From Natronincola peptidivorans (GTDB lineage: Bacteria > Bacillota > Clostridia > Peptostreptococcales > Natronincolaceae): a stretch of DNA of 64,000 bases. Numbering within the stretch: the stretch's first letter is position 1; each line of letters begins with the position of its first letter. A program made the translations under genes and the position numbers. Positions 45,531-54,076 of the stretch are shown here, in pieces. The DNA lies in the NCBI RefSeq assembly GCF_900111615.1, contig NZ_FOHU01000003.1, positions 1 to 64,000 of the forward strand, read 5' to 3'. A model generated the notes under the pieces. The model did not search any database, had not been told where the DNA came from, and worked only from the letters and a program-made list of their open reading frames with translations.

Positions 45531-45647
45531 GTCTAATTGACTCCTTTGTTTATTCACTCTAACTTGTATATATTATATATAATTAGTAGATTTCCTGCAA
45601 ACTTTTATCAAAAATAATTGAAAAATCCGTATCTCAGCACAATAAAG

Positions 45648-45674
45648 AAACCGCAGAGCTAATGGCTGCGGTTT
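45648..45674 (-). terminator. Intrinsic terminator of the SPOCS/LysM gene
   Basis: AAACCGCAG (45648-45656) pairs with CTGCGGTTT (45666-45674) just behind the stop, with T-rich minus-strand sequence after it. Confidence 0.82.
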
Positions 45675-45678
45675 TTCT

Positions 45679-47253
45679 CTAAAACTTAAAGTTATATATT
45701 TTTTCAATAATGATTTGGTCTCCTGGTTTTATATCCTCAGGATTTTCTATTTCATTGTTGGTCATAATGTCCTGTACAGTGGTATGGTATTTTTTCGCTA
45801 TTTTCCATAGGGAATCCCCTTCTTGGAAAAAATAGATAGTTAAGCTTGGGCGTTTGGTTATATCCACTGCTTCCTCTCGCTCCTCCACGTGAGAGATAAC
45901 GTCAATAGCCTTGATACTATAGGCTTCGCAGGTGGTTCCTATATTCATTTTCACCTCTACCTGCTCTTCGTTGATTCTATCATAATCTAAATCCTGTACT
46001 AACAGCTCAATGTCTACATTCATCTCGCTTGTTAGTCCATCAATTTCTATAGGATGTCTAAATGGAATCTCTTGCATATAGCTGTAAATCGGCTGTATTC
46101 CTTCTTCAGAGGTATAGATAATAGTCGTCTCCAGCACCCCTTCTAGCATAGCTTTGTTTTCAATAATACTATAATCTGTCACGATGGGCTTTGCGTTTAT
46201 TGAAAAAATCTGTGCCATTGGAGGATGGTTAGCAGGTAAATCTATTGTCTCCCTCAATAATACTTGAGAACGATGAATCCCGAGATTTTCCTTCAGCTCT
46301 AGTCGGCTTTTTTCTAGATTCAGTCCTTTGCTAGGTGAATATGCGTCCACTACCACTTCTCTTTTTTGATTTTCCATTACTGTTGCTTCTATATGGACGA
46401 TCCCTTCCACCTCTAGAATTTTTCTTTCTCCATCAGCGTTTTCCTTGATATCTGTATAGATTTCCTCGGTTTTCATTTTCAACTTATATCCCATGTCGTT
46501 ATAGGCTTCAGGGATTTCAATAAAATGGGTAAAGGGCATTTCTTTTTTTATTACGTTTAAGGGCTGTTCCTCCTCTTCCCCTATGTATAATACCTCTATA
46601 ATAAGATTTCCTCCTACAATCACCTTTCCATCGGTAATTTTTGTTTCCTTTTCTACAGGAGTAGCGTACCATTTTAATATTTCCTTCATTTCTGGCAGAT
46701 CTGCCTCTAGCTCAAAGGCATCCTTTACTAAGGTATCAGAGGAATTTGTGCCAATGATATCTGTATATTGAAGTGTTTCCTTTAATACCTCTATATCCTC
46801 CATGCCTTCTAAGTCTTTTGTGATTTCTACCTGTGTTTCTTCTGCTACCTTCCCAGCCATGTTGATGACAGCTTTTACTCCTATTTTTCTTTCATTGTTT
46901 AATGTATAATCTATATGCTCCACTTCTGCTGTCACTTCATTTTTCATTTGAGGGGTTATTCCTTCCAGCTCTATAACTTCTTTAAAATCCGTACTGCTAT
47001 CTATGCTGTATAATGGTTCTTCCCCTTTATCAGATGCATATAAAACTTTAAATTGAAGGTTTCCTTCCACTAGGATTTTGTTATCCTGTGTTTCTTGTTT
47101 ATTTACTTGTATATTGCCATCCATCGCCACGACTCTTGTAATATCCGGCTTTGCATCAGGGGCTAGAATATCCCCTTCTATAATGGCTTGAACAGTATTT
47201 TCTCCCACTAATTTGTCTACCTTCAGTAAATCCTTCATTAGCTCAACCGCCAT
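45679..47253 (-). CDS. SPOCS (DUF3794) repeats plus LysM protein
   Basis: A 524-residue protein with three SPOCS-type domains (about 25-145, 180-300, 335-455), each with the IIEGxILAPDAKPDI-like or LKETIDLPANHPP start, followed by a C-terminal LysM domain (FFQEGDSLWKIAKKYHTT...LKPGDQI type, 470-518). No signal peptide. Such proteins are found in spore formers and are taken to be outer spore (coat or exosporium) components that attach to glycan through LysM; B. subtilis SafA and SpoVID combine similar parts. GAGGTG lies before ATG 47253. Confidence 0.88.
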   Translation of the reverse strand: MAVELMKDLLKVDKLVGENTVQAIIEGDILAPDAKPDITRVVAMDGNIQVNKQETQDNKILVEGNLQFKVLYASDKGEEPLYSIDSSTDFKEVIELEGITPQMKNEVTAEVEHIDYTLNNERKIGVKAVINMAGKVAEETQVEITKDLEGMEDIEVLKETLQYTDIIGTNSSDTLVKDAFELEADLPEMKEILKWYATPVEKETKITDGKVIVGGNLIIEVLYIGEEEEQPLNVIKKEMPFTHFIEIPEAYNDMGYKLKMKTEEIYTDIKENADGERKILEVEGIVHIEATVMENQKREVVVDAYSPSKGLNLEKSRLELKENLGIHRSQVLLRETIDLPANHPPMAQIFSINAKPIVTDYSIIENKAMLEGVLETTIIYTSEEGIQPIYSYMQEIPFRHPIEIDGLTSEMNVDIELLVQDLDYDRINEEQVEVKMNIGTTCEAYSIKAIDVISHVEEREEAVDITKRPSLTIYFFQEGDSLWKIAKKYHTTVQDIMTNNEIENPEDIKPGDQIIIEKIYNFKF

Positions 47254-47402
47254 TTTTTCTCACCTCTCATTTATCATTAATTGAAATTATAACTCCTACT
47301 ATATCTTATTTGCCTTTCTATAAAATATGTTAGAAAGTTTGTCAAATTCTTTTCATGTCCAGGATTTTTTCTTTACTATATATATGTTTATCCCATAAAA
47401 AA

Positions 47403-47433
47403 AAGAAGTGAAAAAATAATATTTTCACTTCTT
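47403..47433 (-). terminator. Intrinsic terminator of the YcdB/SLH gene
   Basis: AAGAAGTGAAAA (47403-47414) pairs with TTTTCACTTCTT (47422-47433), followed on the minus strand by T residues. Confidence 0.85.
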
Positions 47434-47467
47434 GTGACATGCATGAAGTTTAATCCTTAGATTTTTC

Positions 47468-49822
47468 CTATCTTCTATTATAACCAAAGAGGTTAAAGGT
47501 TTGATAAATGGCTGTTGCCGCTTCCTCTAGGGTGATTTTTTTCTTTGGTTGGTAGGTATCCCCTTCTCCCTTTAGGATATCTAAACCATATAGCAATGCA
47601 ACAGCACCGATTTTTTCAGGATTGATTTCATCTGTATCCTTTACTGGAAGCTGATAAATCCCTTCAATTGCAGCTGCTTTCTCCAGGGGAGTCATTTTAA
47701 TCAGCATTTCTGCAAAGGCTTCCTTCGATACAGTATGATAGCCTTGAAGCTCTCTGGCTTCATTATCAATAAATTTGTGATTTACTGCCGATCGTATGTA
47801 TTCATAGTATTCGTCTGTAGCGGCTACATCGGTGAATTTTAATTCTTCTCCTTCGTCTCCCATAGGATACCAATGACCCATAGCCTTTACCATTGTTTTA
47901 ATGATTTCATTCTTAATGACTTCATCCTTTAAATCAAACACTTCTAAATCGATGACGCCATTGACTGTCATAATCCTTAGTTCTCTTTCAGCCCAATGAC
48001 CCTTTAGCTTTTCTTCTATGGATATAGGCTCTCCATCCTTCATCTTTACTTCTTGACCATTATAGTCTAAAAAGACTCCTGTATGGGCATCTACATAATT
48101 GTATTGTACGGCATTTTTAGGACTGGTAGTATAAACTAGCTTTATTTCATTTTCCTCAGCTCCTGCTAAAGTAGACATCAAGATGTAAGCTAATTTTGCC
48201 TCAGATTGCTGCATAAATACATCTAGCATTTCTTCTTTGGCAACTAAATTTTGTGGTTTTGGTAAAGCTATATCATTCCATCTATAATGTACTCTCTGCA
48301 TTCTTCCATCAGAACTGTCAACAGAAACATCAATACTATTGTTTGGATAGGTTATTTCATTCTCTATTCTGCTAAAGCTAAAGTAGTACTCAGGGTTAAT
48401 AATCTTATGGTTGTTATAATAATGCGTACTTTCATGATAGGTTTGCTCAAGATTAAGGTTCTTGAGTTTTTCTGGGTATAACTCCTTTAGCAATTCAATA
48501 GCTTGTAAATATGCATCTTCCCATTCCAATGATGGTGAAAACTCTTCTCCTGACATGATGAGCATTTCCCGCATGTGCCAATTATGATAGTTTAACTGCA
48601 GGACTTCCTCAGTAATGGCATCTATTGTGATGTGTCCATTGGCATAGGATTCATTGCCAAATTGAAAGCTGGCACTCCATGTTTTTCTTCTATTGCCGTC
48701 ACCATATATGGCATTAGAGCTGTAGCTTATGTTTTCTATTTTTATAGCTTCATCAGGATAAATTTTTTCTAAGGTTTTGGTGATGACGGTGATGGCTTTC
48801 TCTCTATCCATTTCCTTGCTATGTATTGTTCTTGATGCCCTCAGGTTTTTAAAGCTTTCCTTTTCCCTGGCTGTGACATCTATCTTTCTTCCTGTCCCTG
48901 AAGCTGCTCCGGGATAATTGACCATTTCACCATTAGTGGCATCTACCCATACGCCTCCTTCAAATCTAGGTGCGTAAGCCAGTCTTACTTCTGATACTAT
49001 GTCTGTATACCCTTTACTTCTATCTCTTACAGGTACATAGGTTAATGTGAAGTCTAGATTTTCTTTAAAGACGTCGGCAGCTTCCTCAGCTGTGATGACC
49101 ACCCTCTTGTCTGGGATTGCTTCTTCACTCCAGTTGAGCCTATAGGAGGTAACCTCGCCACTGCCGCTATTTACTCCTATCTGTACCCCGTCATAGTTAA
49201 CTGGTATGCCATTTTTCTGTCTCATATAAAATACATTGTATTCTGTTGGAATAAGCCCACTGCTGTTGCCATTGTAGTAATGTATGTTTTGCTGCCTAGG
49301 ATCCAAGATTAACTGATTAAGAAGATCAGGATTCATTTTTAATAAAAATTGATAGGCTGTTTCCTCTGCTTCTTCTCTAGTATATCTAGCAATATGGTTT
49401 TCTTCATTTCTATGATCTTGATGCTTTCTCATCTCTATAAGGCTTCCATCTTCATCATTGATGGTGATATGGATGCTTAAGTATTGGTTTGCTGCATGTC
49501 TAGAAAAGCTTACCTCCCATACATACTTTCCTCTTCTGTTCCAATCCTCACGATAGTTTATATTGGTATGGTAGTTTTGTCCTGCCTCGTCAACATCTAC
49601 TTGAAAATACTGTTGGCTATACTGTTTTGCAAACTCCATCGCCTTTGTTTCTTCTAGGTTCCCATTAAACTGCTGCTGATCATCATAGGCTGCATGGGCT
49701 ACTGTTGAAACCTCACTTGCTGACTGTACCATCACTGCAGTTGGATTTGCTAAAACAAAAGATGCATTTGATAAAAGTAGTCCTCCTACCAGCAGGCCAC
49801 ATGTGGCCTTTTTCAACCTCAT
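47468..49822 (-). CDS. Secreted YcdB/YcdC-domain protein with S-layer homology region
   Basis: A 784-residue exported protein. The signal peptide (MRLKKATCGLLVGGLLLSNASFVLA) is followed by two tandem YcdB/PepSY-like halves (about 55-310 and 340-610), each with an AxxxAxxF-KE/LKxxYP pattern and V/LxYxxN/HW segments, and then SLH-like repeats to the end (KGHWAERELRIMTVNGVI, then LYGLDILKGEGDTYQPKKKITLEEAATAI). SLH domains bind secondary cell-wall polymers, so the protein is probably on the cell surface. PepSY domains often restrain proteases; the actual role here is unknown. Ribosome site GAGAGGAAG. Confidence 0.82.
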   Translation of the reverse strand: MRLKKATCGLLVGGLLLSNASFVLANPTAVMVQSASEVSTVAHAAYDDQQQFNGNLEETKAMEFAKQYSQQYFQVDVDEAGQNYHTNINYREDWNRRGKYVWEVSFSRHAANQYLSIHITINDEDGSLIEMRKHQDHRNEENHIARYTREEAEETAYQFLLKMNPDLLNQLILDPRQQNIHYYNGNSSGLIPTEYNVFYMRQKNGIPVNYDGVQIGVNSGSGEVTSYRLNWSEEAIPDKRVVITAEEAADVFKENLDFTLTYVPVRDRSKGYTDIVSEVRLAYAPRFEGGVWVDATNGEMVNYPGAASGTGRKIDVTAREKESFKNLRASRTIHSKEMDREKAITVITKTLEKIYPDEAIKIENISYSSNAIYGDGNRRKTWSASFQFGNESYANGHITIDAITEEVLQLNYHNWHMREMLIMSGEEFSPSLEWEDAYLQAIELLKELYPEKLKNLNLEQTYHESTHYYNNHKIINPEYYFSFSRIENEITYPNNSIDVSVDSSDGRMQRVHYRWNDIALPKPQNLVAKEEMLDVFMQQSEAKLAYILMSTLAGAEENEIKLVYTTSPKNAVQYNYVDAHTGVFLDYNGQEVKMKDGEPISIEEKLKGHWAERELRIMTVNGVIDLEVFDLKDEVIKNEIIKTMVKAMGHWYPMGDEGEELKFTDVAATDEYYEYIRSAVNHKFIDNEARELQGYHTVSKEAFAEMLIKMTPLEKAAAIEGIYQLPVKDTDEINPEKIGAVALLYGLDILKGEGDTYQPKKKITLEEAATAIYQTFNLFGYNRR

Positions 49823-49889
49823 AAAAACACTTCCTCTCTACTATTTTTGTGCAGATTTATCCTCTATTATTAGACGTAATTTATTGGAA

Positions 49890-49946
49890 AAAGTTTCAAT
49901 AAAATGAAACTTTCATGCTGAAGGGCAGAATTATTCTTCTGCCCTT
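49890..49946 (-). terminator. Two consecutive hairpins after arcC
   Basis: First stem AAGGGCAGAA/TTCTGCCCTT (49921-49930 and 49937-49946) directly after the arcC stop. A second, AAAGTTTCA/TGAAACTTT (49890-49898 and 49905-49913), is followed on the minus strand by T5. The second one lies in the leader region of the YcdB/SLH gene. Confidence 0.7.
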
Positions 49947-49950
49947 AGAT

Positions 49951-50913
49951 TTATTGTGTGATTATGGTTCCTGTCTTACCTTCAATACCTTCCTTAGCTT
50001 TTTCCAAGGAGGTAATCAGTGATCTTCTTCCTGCCTTTGATTCCACAAATTTCATAGCTGCCTTCACTTTTGGCAGCATGGACCCTGGCGCAAAGTGCCC
50101 CTCCTCTATGTACTGCTTGGCTTCAGTAACGGTTATTTCTGATAATTCCTGTTGCTGGGGTGTATTAAAATGAATAGCTACTTTTTCTACCGCTGTTAAA
50201 ATAATTAAATAATCTGCCTCCAGCATTTCGGCAATTTTTTCTGATGCAAAGTCCTTGTCAATAACCGCTGGAACACCCTTTAATATTCCTTTTCCTTCGT
50301 CTATTACCGGTACCCCGCCACCTCCGACGGTAATCACCACATGACCTGCTTCTACCAAGGTTTTTACTATAGGTGCTTCTACTACATCTACAGGCTCTGG
50401 GGAAGCTACAACTCTCCTCCAACCTCTTCCTGCATCCTCCTTCATGGTATAGCCTTTTTCCTTTATCAATACCTTAGCTTCTTCTTCAGAAAAGAAGGAG
50501 CCTACTGGTTTTGTTGGATTTTGAAACCCTTCATCTTTTTTGTCTACCACTACCTGTGTAACTATGGTAGCAATATTTTTTTCTAAGCCTCTATTGAACA
50601 TTTCTTCTCGGATTGCTTGCTGTAAATGATAACCTATGTATCCTTGACTCATGGCACCACATTCTGGGAAAGGCATCACTGGTATATTTTCATTGGATTG
50701 TGCAGCTGCCTCATAGGTAGCTATCAATTGCCCTACTTGGGGTCCGTTTCCATGGGCTATAATCACCTCATGACCTTCTGCTATGAGGTCCACGATAGGC
50801 TTTGCCGTCTCTTTAGCGGTAATGAGCTGTGATTCTGCTCTTGTATCCTTTGGATCTGCTTGCAGGGCATTACCTCCTAATGCCACAACAATTCTGTTTT
50901 TCTGCAGTACCAT
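49951..50913 (-). CDS. arcC: Carbamate kinase
   Basis: Last enzyme of the arginine deiminase pathway: carbamoyl phosphate plus ADP gives ATP, CO2 and ammonia. Family landmarks are RIVVALGGNALQ at the N-terminus, IIAHGNGPQVGQL, GAMSQGYIGYHLQQA and the Lys-bearing VIDKDFASEKIA. 320 residues, full length. AAGGAGG lies 8 bases before ATG 50913. Last gene of arcA-arcB-arcC; no arginine/ornithine antiporter gene (arcD) is in the operon. Confidence 0.96.
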   Translation of the reverse strand: MVLQKNRIVVALGGNALQADPKDTRAESQLITAKETAKPIVDLIAEGHEVIIAHGNGPQVGQLIATYEAAAQSNENIPVMPFPECGAMSQGYIGYHLQQAIREEMFNRGLEKNIATIVTQVVVDKKDEGFQNPTKPVGSFFSEEEAKVLIKEKGYTMKEDAGRGWRRVVASPEPVDVVEAPIVKTLVEAGHVVITVGGGGVPVIDEGKGILKGVPAVIDKDFASEKIAEMLEADYLIILTAVEKVAIHFNTPQQQELSEITVTEAKQYIEEGHFAPGSMLPKVKAAMKFVESKAGRRSLITSLEKAKEGIEGKTGTIITQ

Positions 50914-50945
50914 TTTCCGTCCTCCTTAACAATAAAGTATAGTTC

Positions 50946-51938
50946 CTATATGGTTGCTACCATCACTGCTTTTATGGTATGCATTCTATTTTCTGCTTCA
51001 TCAAAGACAACTGAGTGCTTGCTTCTAAACACCTCATCTGTTACTTCCATTTCCTTTAATCCAAATTTCTCATGGATTTCGTTTCCAACCTTTGTTTCTA
51101 AATCATGGAATGCAGGTAGGCAATGCATGAAGATAACATCTGGATTGCCTGTCTTTTGAATCATCTCCATATTTACTTGGTATGGCAGCAATTGCTTGAT
51201 TCTTGCTTCAAATTGGTCTTCCTCTCCCATGGACACCCATACATCTGTATAAATAACATCAGCATCCTTCACCCCTTCAGCAATGTCTTCTGTTAGGGTA
51301 ATCCTTCCTCCTGTTTCCTTTGCAACTTCTTTCATTTCAGCAACTAATTCTTCTGAAGGAAATAATTCCTTAGGAGCTACTGCCCTAAAGTCCATACCCA
51401 TTTTGGCTGCACCTATCATCAAGGAATTACCCATATTGTTCCTTGCATCTCCAACATAAACAAATTTCACTTTGTTTAAAGGCTTTGCTACATGCTCTGT
51501 GATGGTTAATAGGTCTGCTAGAATTTGGGTTGGATGATAAAGATCTGTAAGACCATTCCATACAGGCACACCCGCATGCTCTGCTAATAGTTCCACTGTT
51601 TCTTGTTTAAAGCCTCGGAATTCAATGCCATCATAATATCTTCCCAGTACCTTCGCTGTATCCTCTAAGGATTCCTTTTTCCCCATTTGAGAATCATTGG
51701 AGCCTAAAAAGGTTATGTGAGCCCCTTCATCTAAGGCGGCTACTTCAAAGGCACATCTTGTTCTAGTAGAAGCTTTTTCAAATAAGAGCACAATATTTTT
51801 CCCTTCTAATAAGCTTCCTTTCATCCCCATTCTTTTCTTAGCCTTTAAATCTCTGGCTAAGTCTAGTAAGTAGCGGATTTCTACTGTTGTGAAGTGTTTT
51901 AATGTTATTAAGCTTCTTCCTTTTAAATTTACTGGCAT
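50946..51938 (-). CDS. arcB: Ornithine carbamoyltransferase (catabolic)
   Basis: Splits citrulline with phosphate into ornithine and carbamoyl phosphate in the arginine deiminase pathway. The carbamoyl-phosphate site [15 protein letters not shown] is at about 53-67, ornithine loop [10 protein letters not shown] near 265-275. ATG 51938 ([10 protein letters not shown]) is the start, with AAGGAGG 8 bases before it; the longer frame from 52070 runs into arcA and has no ribosome site. 330 residues. The neighbours arcA and arcC mark it as the catabolic form, though the same fold serves biosynthesis. Confidence 0.95.
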   Translation of the reverse strand: MPVNLKGRSLITLKHFTTVEIRYLLDLARDLKAKKRMGMKGSLLEGKNIVLLFEKASTRTRCAFEVAALDEGAHITFLGSNDSQMGKKESLEDTAKVLGRYYDGIEFRGFKQETVELLAEHAGVPVWNGLTDLYHPTQILADLLTITEHVAKPLNKVKFVYVGDARNNMGNSLMIGAAKMGMDFRAVAPKELFPSEELVAEMKEVAKETGGRITLTEDIAEGVKDADVIYTDVWVSMGEEDQFEARIKQLLPYQVNMEMIQKTGNPDVIFMHCLPAFHDLETKVGNEIHEKFGLKEMEVTDEVFRSKHSVVFDEAENRMHTIKAVMVATI

Positions 51939-52033
51939 CAATAACTCCTCCTTAAAATATATTGGTTTATATACTCCATCGGAAACTATAAATATAAGTA
52001 GGTTTCTATGGTGTTTATGAGCTATAATTTCCG

Positions 52034-53254
52034 TTATTGGTTTTGTCTTTTTAGAGGCATAGACATGCACCTAGGTCCTCCCCTACCTCTTACCAGCTCA
52101 GAGCCTTCTATCTCAATTACTTCTATGCCATGCTTTCTCAAGGTAGCGTTTGAGGCTTCATTTCTATCATAGGTAATCACTACACCTGGAGCAATAGCTA
52201 GTGTATTGGTGCTATCATTCCATTGCTCTCTTGCAGCCGTAATCTCGTCTCCTCCACCACTTTGAATCAGCTGTACATCTGGAAGTCTCAAGGTAGTTTT
52301 TAAAGCATCCTTAAGATTCTTCATAGGCCTTACCTTTGGTGTGGTTTTTCCTACCGTCAATTCATAGGCCTTCACCATATCTTCAATTCCAGGATAAATA
52401 GTAAATTTGTCATAGTCCACCATTGTAAAAACTGTGTCTAAATGCATATAAGCTCTAGTAAAAGGAATTTCAATAGCTATTACCTTTTCTATGCTGCCCT
52501 GCTGAAAAAGTCTTTGAGAGATGGTTTCTATCGCTGCTGGAGAAGTTCTTTCACTACAGCCAATAGCAATTACCTCTTCACTTAGAACCAATATATCCCC
52601 ACCCTCTATACTATGGGTTTCTTTATAGTCGTACCATAGAGGTTTTTCGTTATTTTTAAACAGTGGATGATATTGATAAATGTATTTTAGAAACATCGTC
52701 TCTCTATCTCTGGCAGGTGTATTCATTTTATTGATAGATAGTCCTTGTCCAATTACAGCCCCAATATCACGGGTAAAGTATAAATTGGGCAATGGATTAA
52801 TATAAAAAGGATAATCCACTCGAATGTAATCTACTAAATGAAATTCTCGATCTATGTCAGGGAAATCTCTTTTATGAAGACCAGCTATGGCGATTTCTAC
52901 TAGCTCCTTACTATCCTTTGCAAGTAAAAATTCTATTAATACTCTTTCTAGCTCTACATTGTCTATATTACCATTATATACTATATCCTTGATAAAACTG
53001 CTTCTTACTTCTCTATCTAGTAAAATTTCCTCTAATAGACTTTCATAGTAATATACACTACAGTCTCTATCCTTCATTACTTTTGCAAAATTATTATGCT
53101 CCTCCCGCATCTTTTTTAACCAAGGTATATCATCAAATAGTAATTCTTGTAAATACTGTGGCGTTAATCTCTCCAATTCCTTCCCAGGTCTGTGTAAAAG
53201 CACTGCTTCCAGCTTACCTATTTCGGAAGTAATGTCAAAAAATCCTTCTTTCAT
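52034..53254 (-). CDS. arcA: Arginine deiminase
   Basis: Hydrolyses arginine to citrulline and ammonia, the first step of an ATP-yielding pathway common in anaerobes. The nucleophile is Cys396 in GGPRCMSMP near the C-terminus; other guanidino-binding elements are [18 protein letters not shown] and the [10 protein letters not shown] segment with the catalytic histidine. 406 residues, full length. AAAGGAGGGAG lies before ATG 53254. First gene of the arc operon, behind a good sigma-A promoter and a long inverted repeat. Confidence 0.97.
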   Translation of the reverse strand: MKEGFFDITSEIGKLEAVLLHRPGKELERLTPQYLQELLFDDIPWLKKMREEHNNFAKVMKDRDCSVYYYESLLEEILLDREVRSSFIKDIVYNGNIDNVELERVLIEFLLAKDSKELVEIAIAGLHKRDFPDIDREFHLVDYIRVDYPFYINPLPNLYFTRDIGAVIGQGLSINKMNTPARDRETMFLKYIYQYHPLFKNNEKPLWYDYKETHSIEGGDILVLSEEVIAIGCSERTSPAAIETISQRLFQQGSIEKVIAIEIPFTRAYMHLDTVFTMVDYDKFTIYPGIEDMVKAYELTVGKTTPKVRPMKNLKDALKTTLRLPDVQLIQSGGGDEITAAREQWNDSTNTLAIAPGVVITYDRNEASNATLRKHGIEVIEIEGSELVRGRGGPRCMSMPLKRQNQ

Positions 53255-53320
53255 TTTGGTGATCTCCCTCCTTTTTTGCCCAATGGTAATAACAAGGCCA
53301 AATGCCTATTAATTATTATT

Positions 53321-53349
53321 AGTATACCCTTCTTTTATACATAAATCAA
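53321..53349 (-). promoter_or_regulatory. Sigma-A promoter of the arc operon
   Basis: Minus strand: TTGATT (53344-53349), exactly 17 bases, TATACT (53321-53326), about 60 bases upstream of the arcA start. Confidence 0.75.
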
Positions 53350-53371
53350 GTGTGTATTTTTCAATGTTTTT

Positions 53372-53404
53372 TGAAACTTTATGCATCGAGTGCATAAAGT
53401 TTCA
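53372..53404. promoter_or_regulatory. Inverted repeat upstream of the arc promoter, possible operator
   Basis: TGAAACTTTATGCA (53372-53385), 5 bases, then its perfect complement TGCATAAAGTTTCA (53391-53404). It lies about 22 bases upstream of the -35, where an activator would bind. Each arm resembles an ArgR box (TGMAT...ATKCA), so ArgR or another arginine-pathway regulator is a fair guess. Confidence 0.55.
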
Positions 53405-53487
53405 TCCTCCTACAAAGCTTATTTTTATTATATTTTTTGTCGCTGCAGTATTTTAATAAGGAGAAGGAGGGTTTTCTTTCATAAAGA

Positions 53488-53513
53488 CATACTTATTATA
53501 AATAATAAGTATG
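53488..53513. repeat. 26-bp palindrome between arcA and veg
   Basis: CATACTTATTAT and ATAATAAGTATG, a perfect 12-bp inverted repeat with 2 bases between. No T run follows, so an operator or protein site is more likely than a terminator. Apart from the sites listed, the 353-base gap between arcA and veg shows nothing further. Confidence 0.5.
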
Positions 53514-53580
53514 AGTGAAATCTCTAAAAAATTTAATAAATATGAATTGTTGAATTATTTTAATATAAATAAAAAAAAAT

Positions 53581-53606
53581 ATAAACCACCTAAAAAGGTG
53601 GTTTAT
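53581..53606 (-). terminator. Intrinsic terminator of veg
   Basis: ATAAACCACC (53581-53590) pairs with GGTGGTTTAT (53597-53606), followed on the minus strand by a long T run. Confidence 0.92.
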
Positions 53607-53607
53607 G

Positions 53608-53874
53608 TTAACTAACTTTTATTTGTTGATTGTCTGCTCCAATGGTGATTTCTACTGCTTCTGTTAGAATATCTGAATAACTATAGGACACTCTCCTAAC
53701 GGAATTATAGTCTCCGTTGATTTTCACTACGAATATACTCGGATAAGTGTTTTCTAGAATACCTTCACGGATCATTGTTCTCTTACGACCTTTATTGGCC
53801 TTTAGTGTCACTTTTTGTCCTACAAAACCTTCGATATTCTTTCTTATTTCATTCAAGGTATTTCTATCTGCCAA
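53608..53874 (-). CDS. veg: Veg protein
   Basis: Small protein of the Veg family, 88 residues, linked in Bacillus to biofilm gene control and spore outgrowth. The core VGQKVTLKANKGRKRTMIREGILENTYPSIF is nearly invariant in the family. TTG 53874 is taken as start: AAGAAGGTGAT lies just upstream and the protein then begins MADRNTLNEIRK; the longer frame runs back through the promoter. The gene has a near-consensus promoter and its own terminator, in line with the strong expression known for veg. Confidence 0.93.
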   Translation of the reverse strand: MADRNTLNEIRKNIEGFVGQKVTLKANKGRKRTMIREGILENTYPSIFVVKINGDYNSVRRVSYSYSDILTEAVEITIGADNQQIKVS

Positions 53875-53908
53875 ACCATCACCTTCTTTCACATCTCTAA
53901 CAATATAT

Positions 53909-53937
53909 ATAATACCACATTTCAAAAATGTTGTCAA
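53909..53937 (-). promoter_or_regulatory. Strong sigma-A promoter of veg
   Basis: Minus strand: TTGACA (53932-53937), 17 bases, TATTAT (53909-53914), about 35 bases before the start codon. Confidence 0.85.
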
Positions 53938-54076
53938 TTGCTTTAACAAAATATTATACAATGTTTTACCCTAGATTGTCAATTAGTGTTTTAAAGATTT
54001 TTTTAAAAAATATTTCTTTTTATTCCATAATTTAAGAGACAAAATTCCAAAAAAACACCTTTATGTTTTGCTTTTT

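Noticed and set aside
53511-53617. Plus-strand frame of about 34 codons beginning in the palindrome upstream of arcA
   Set aside because: No ribosome site and it runs through the veg terminator; likely chance in AT-rich DNA.
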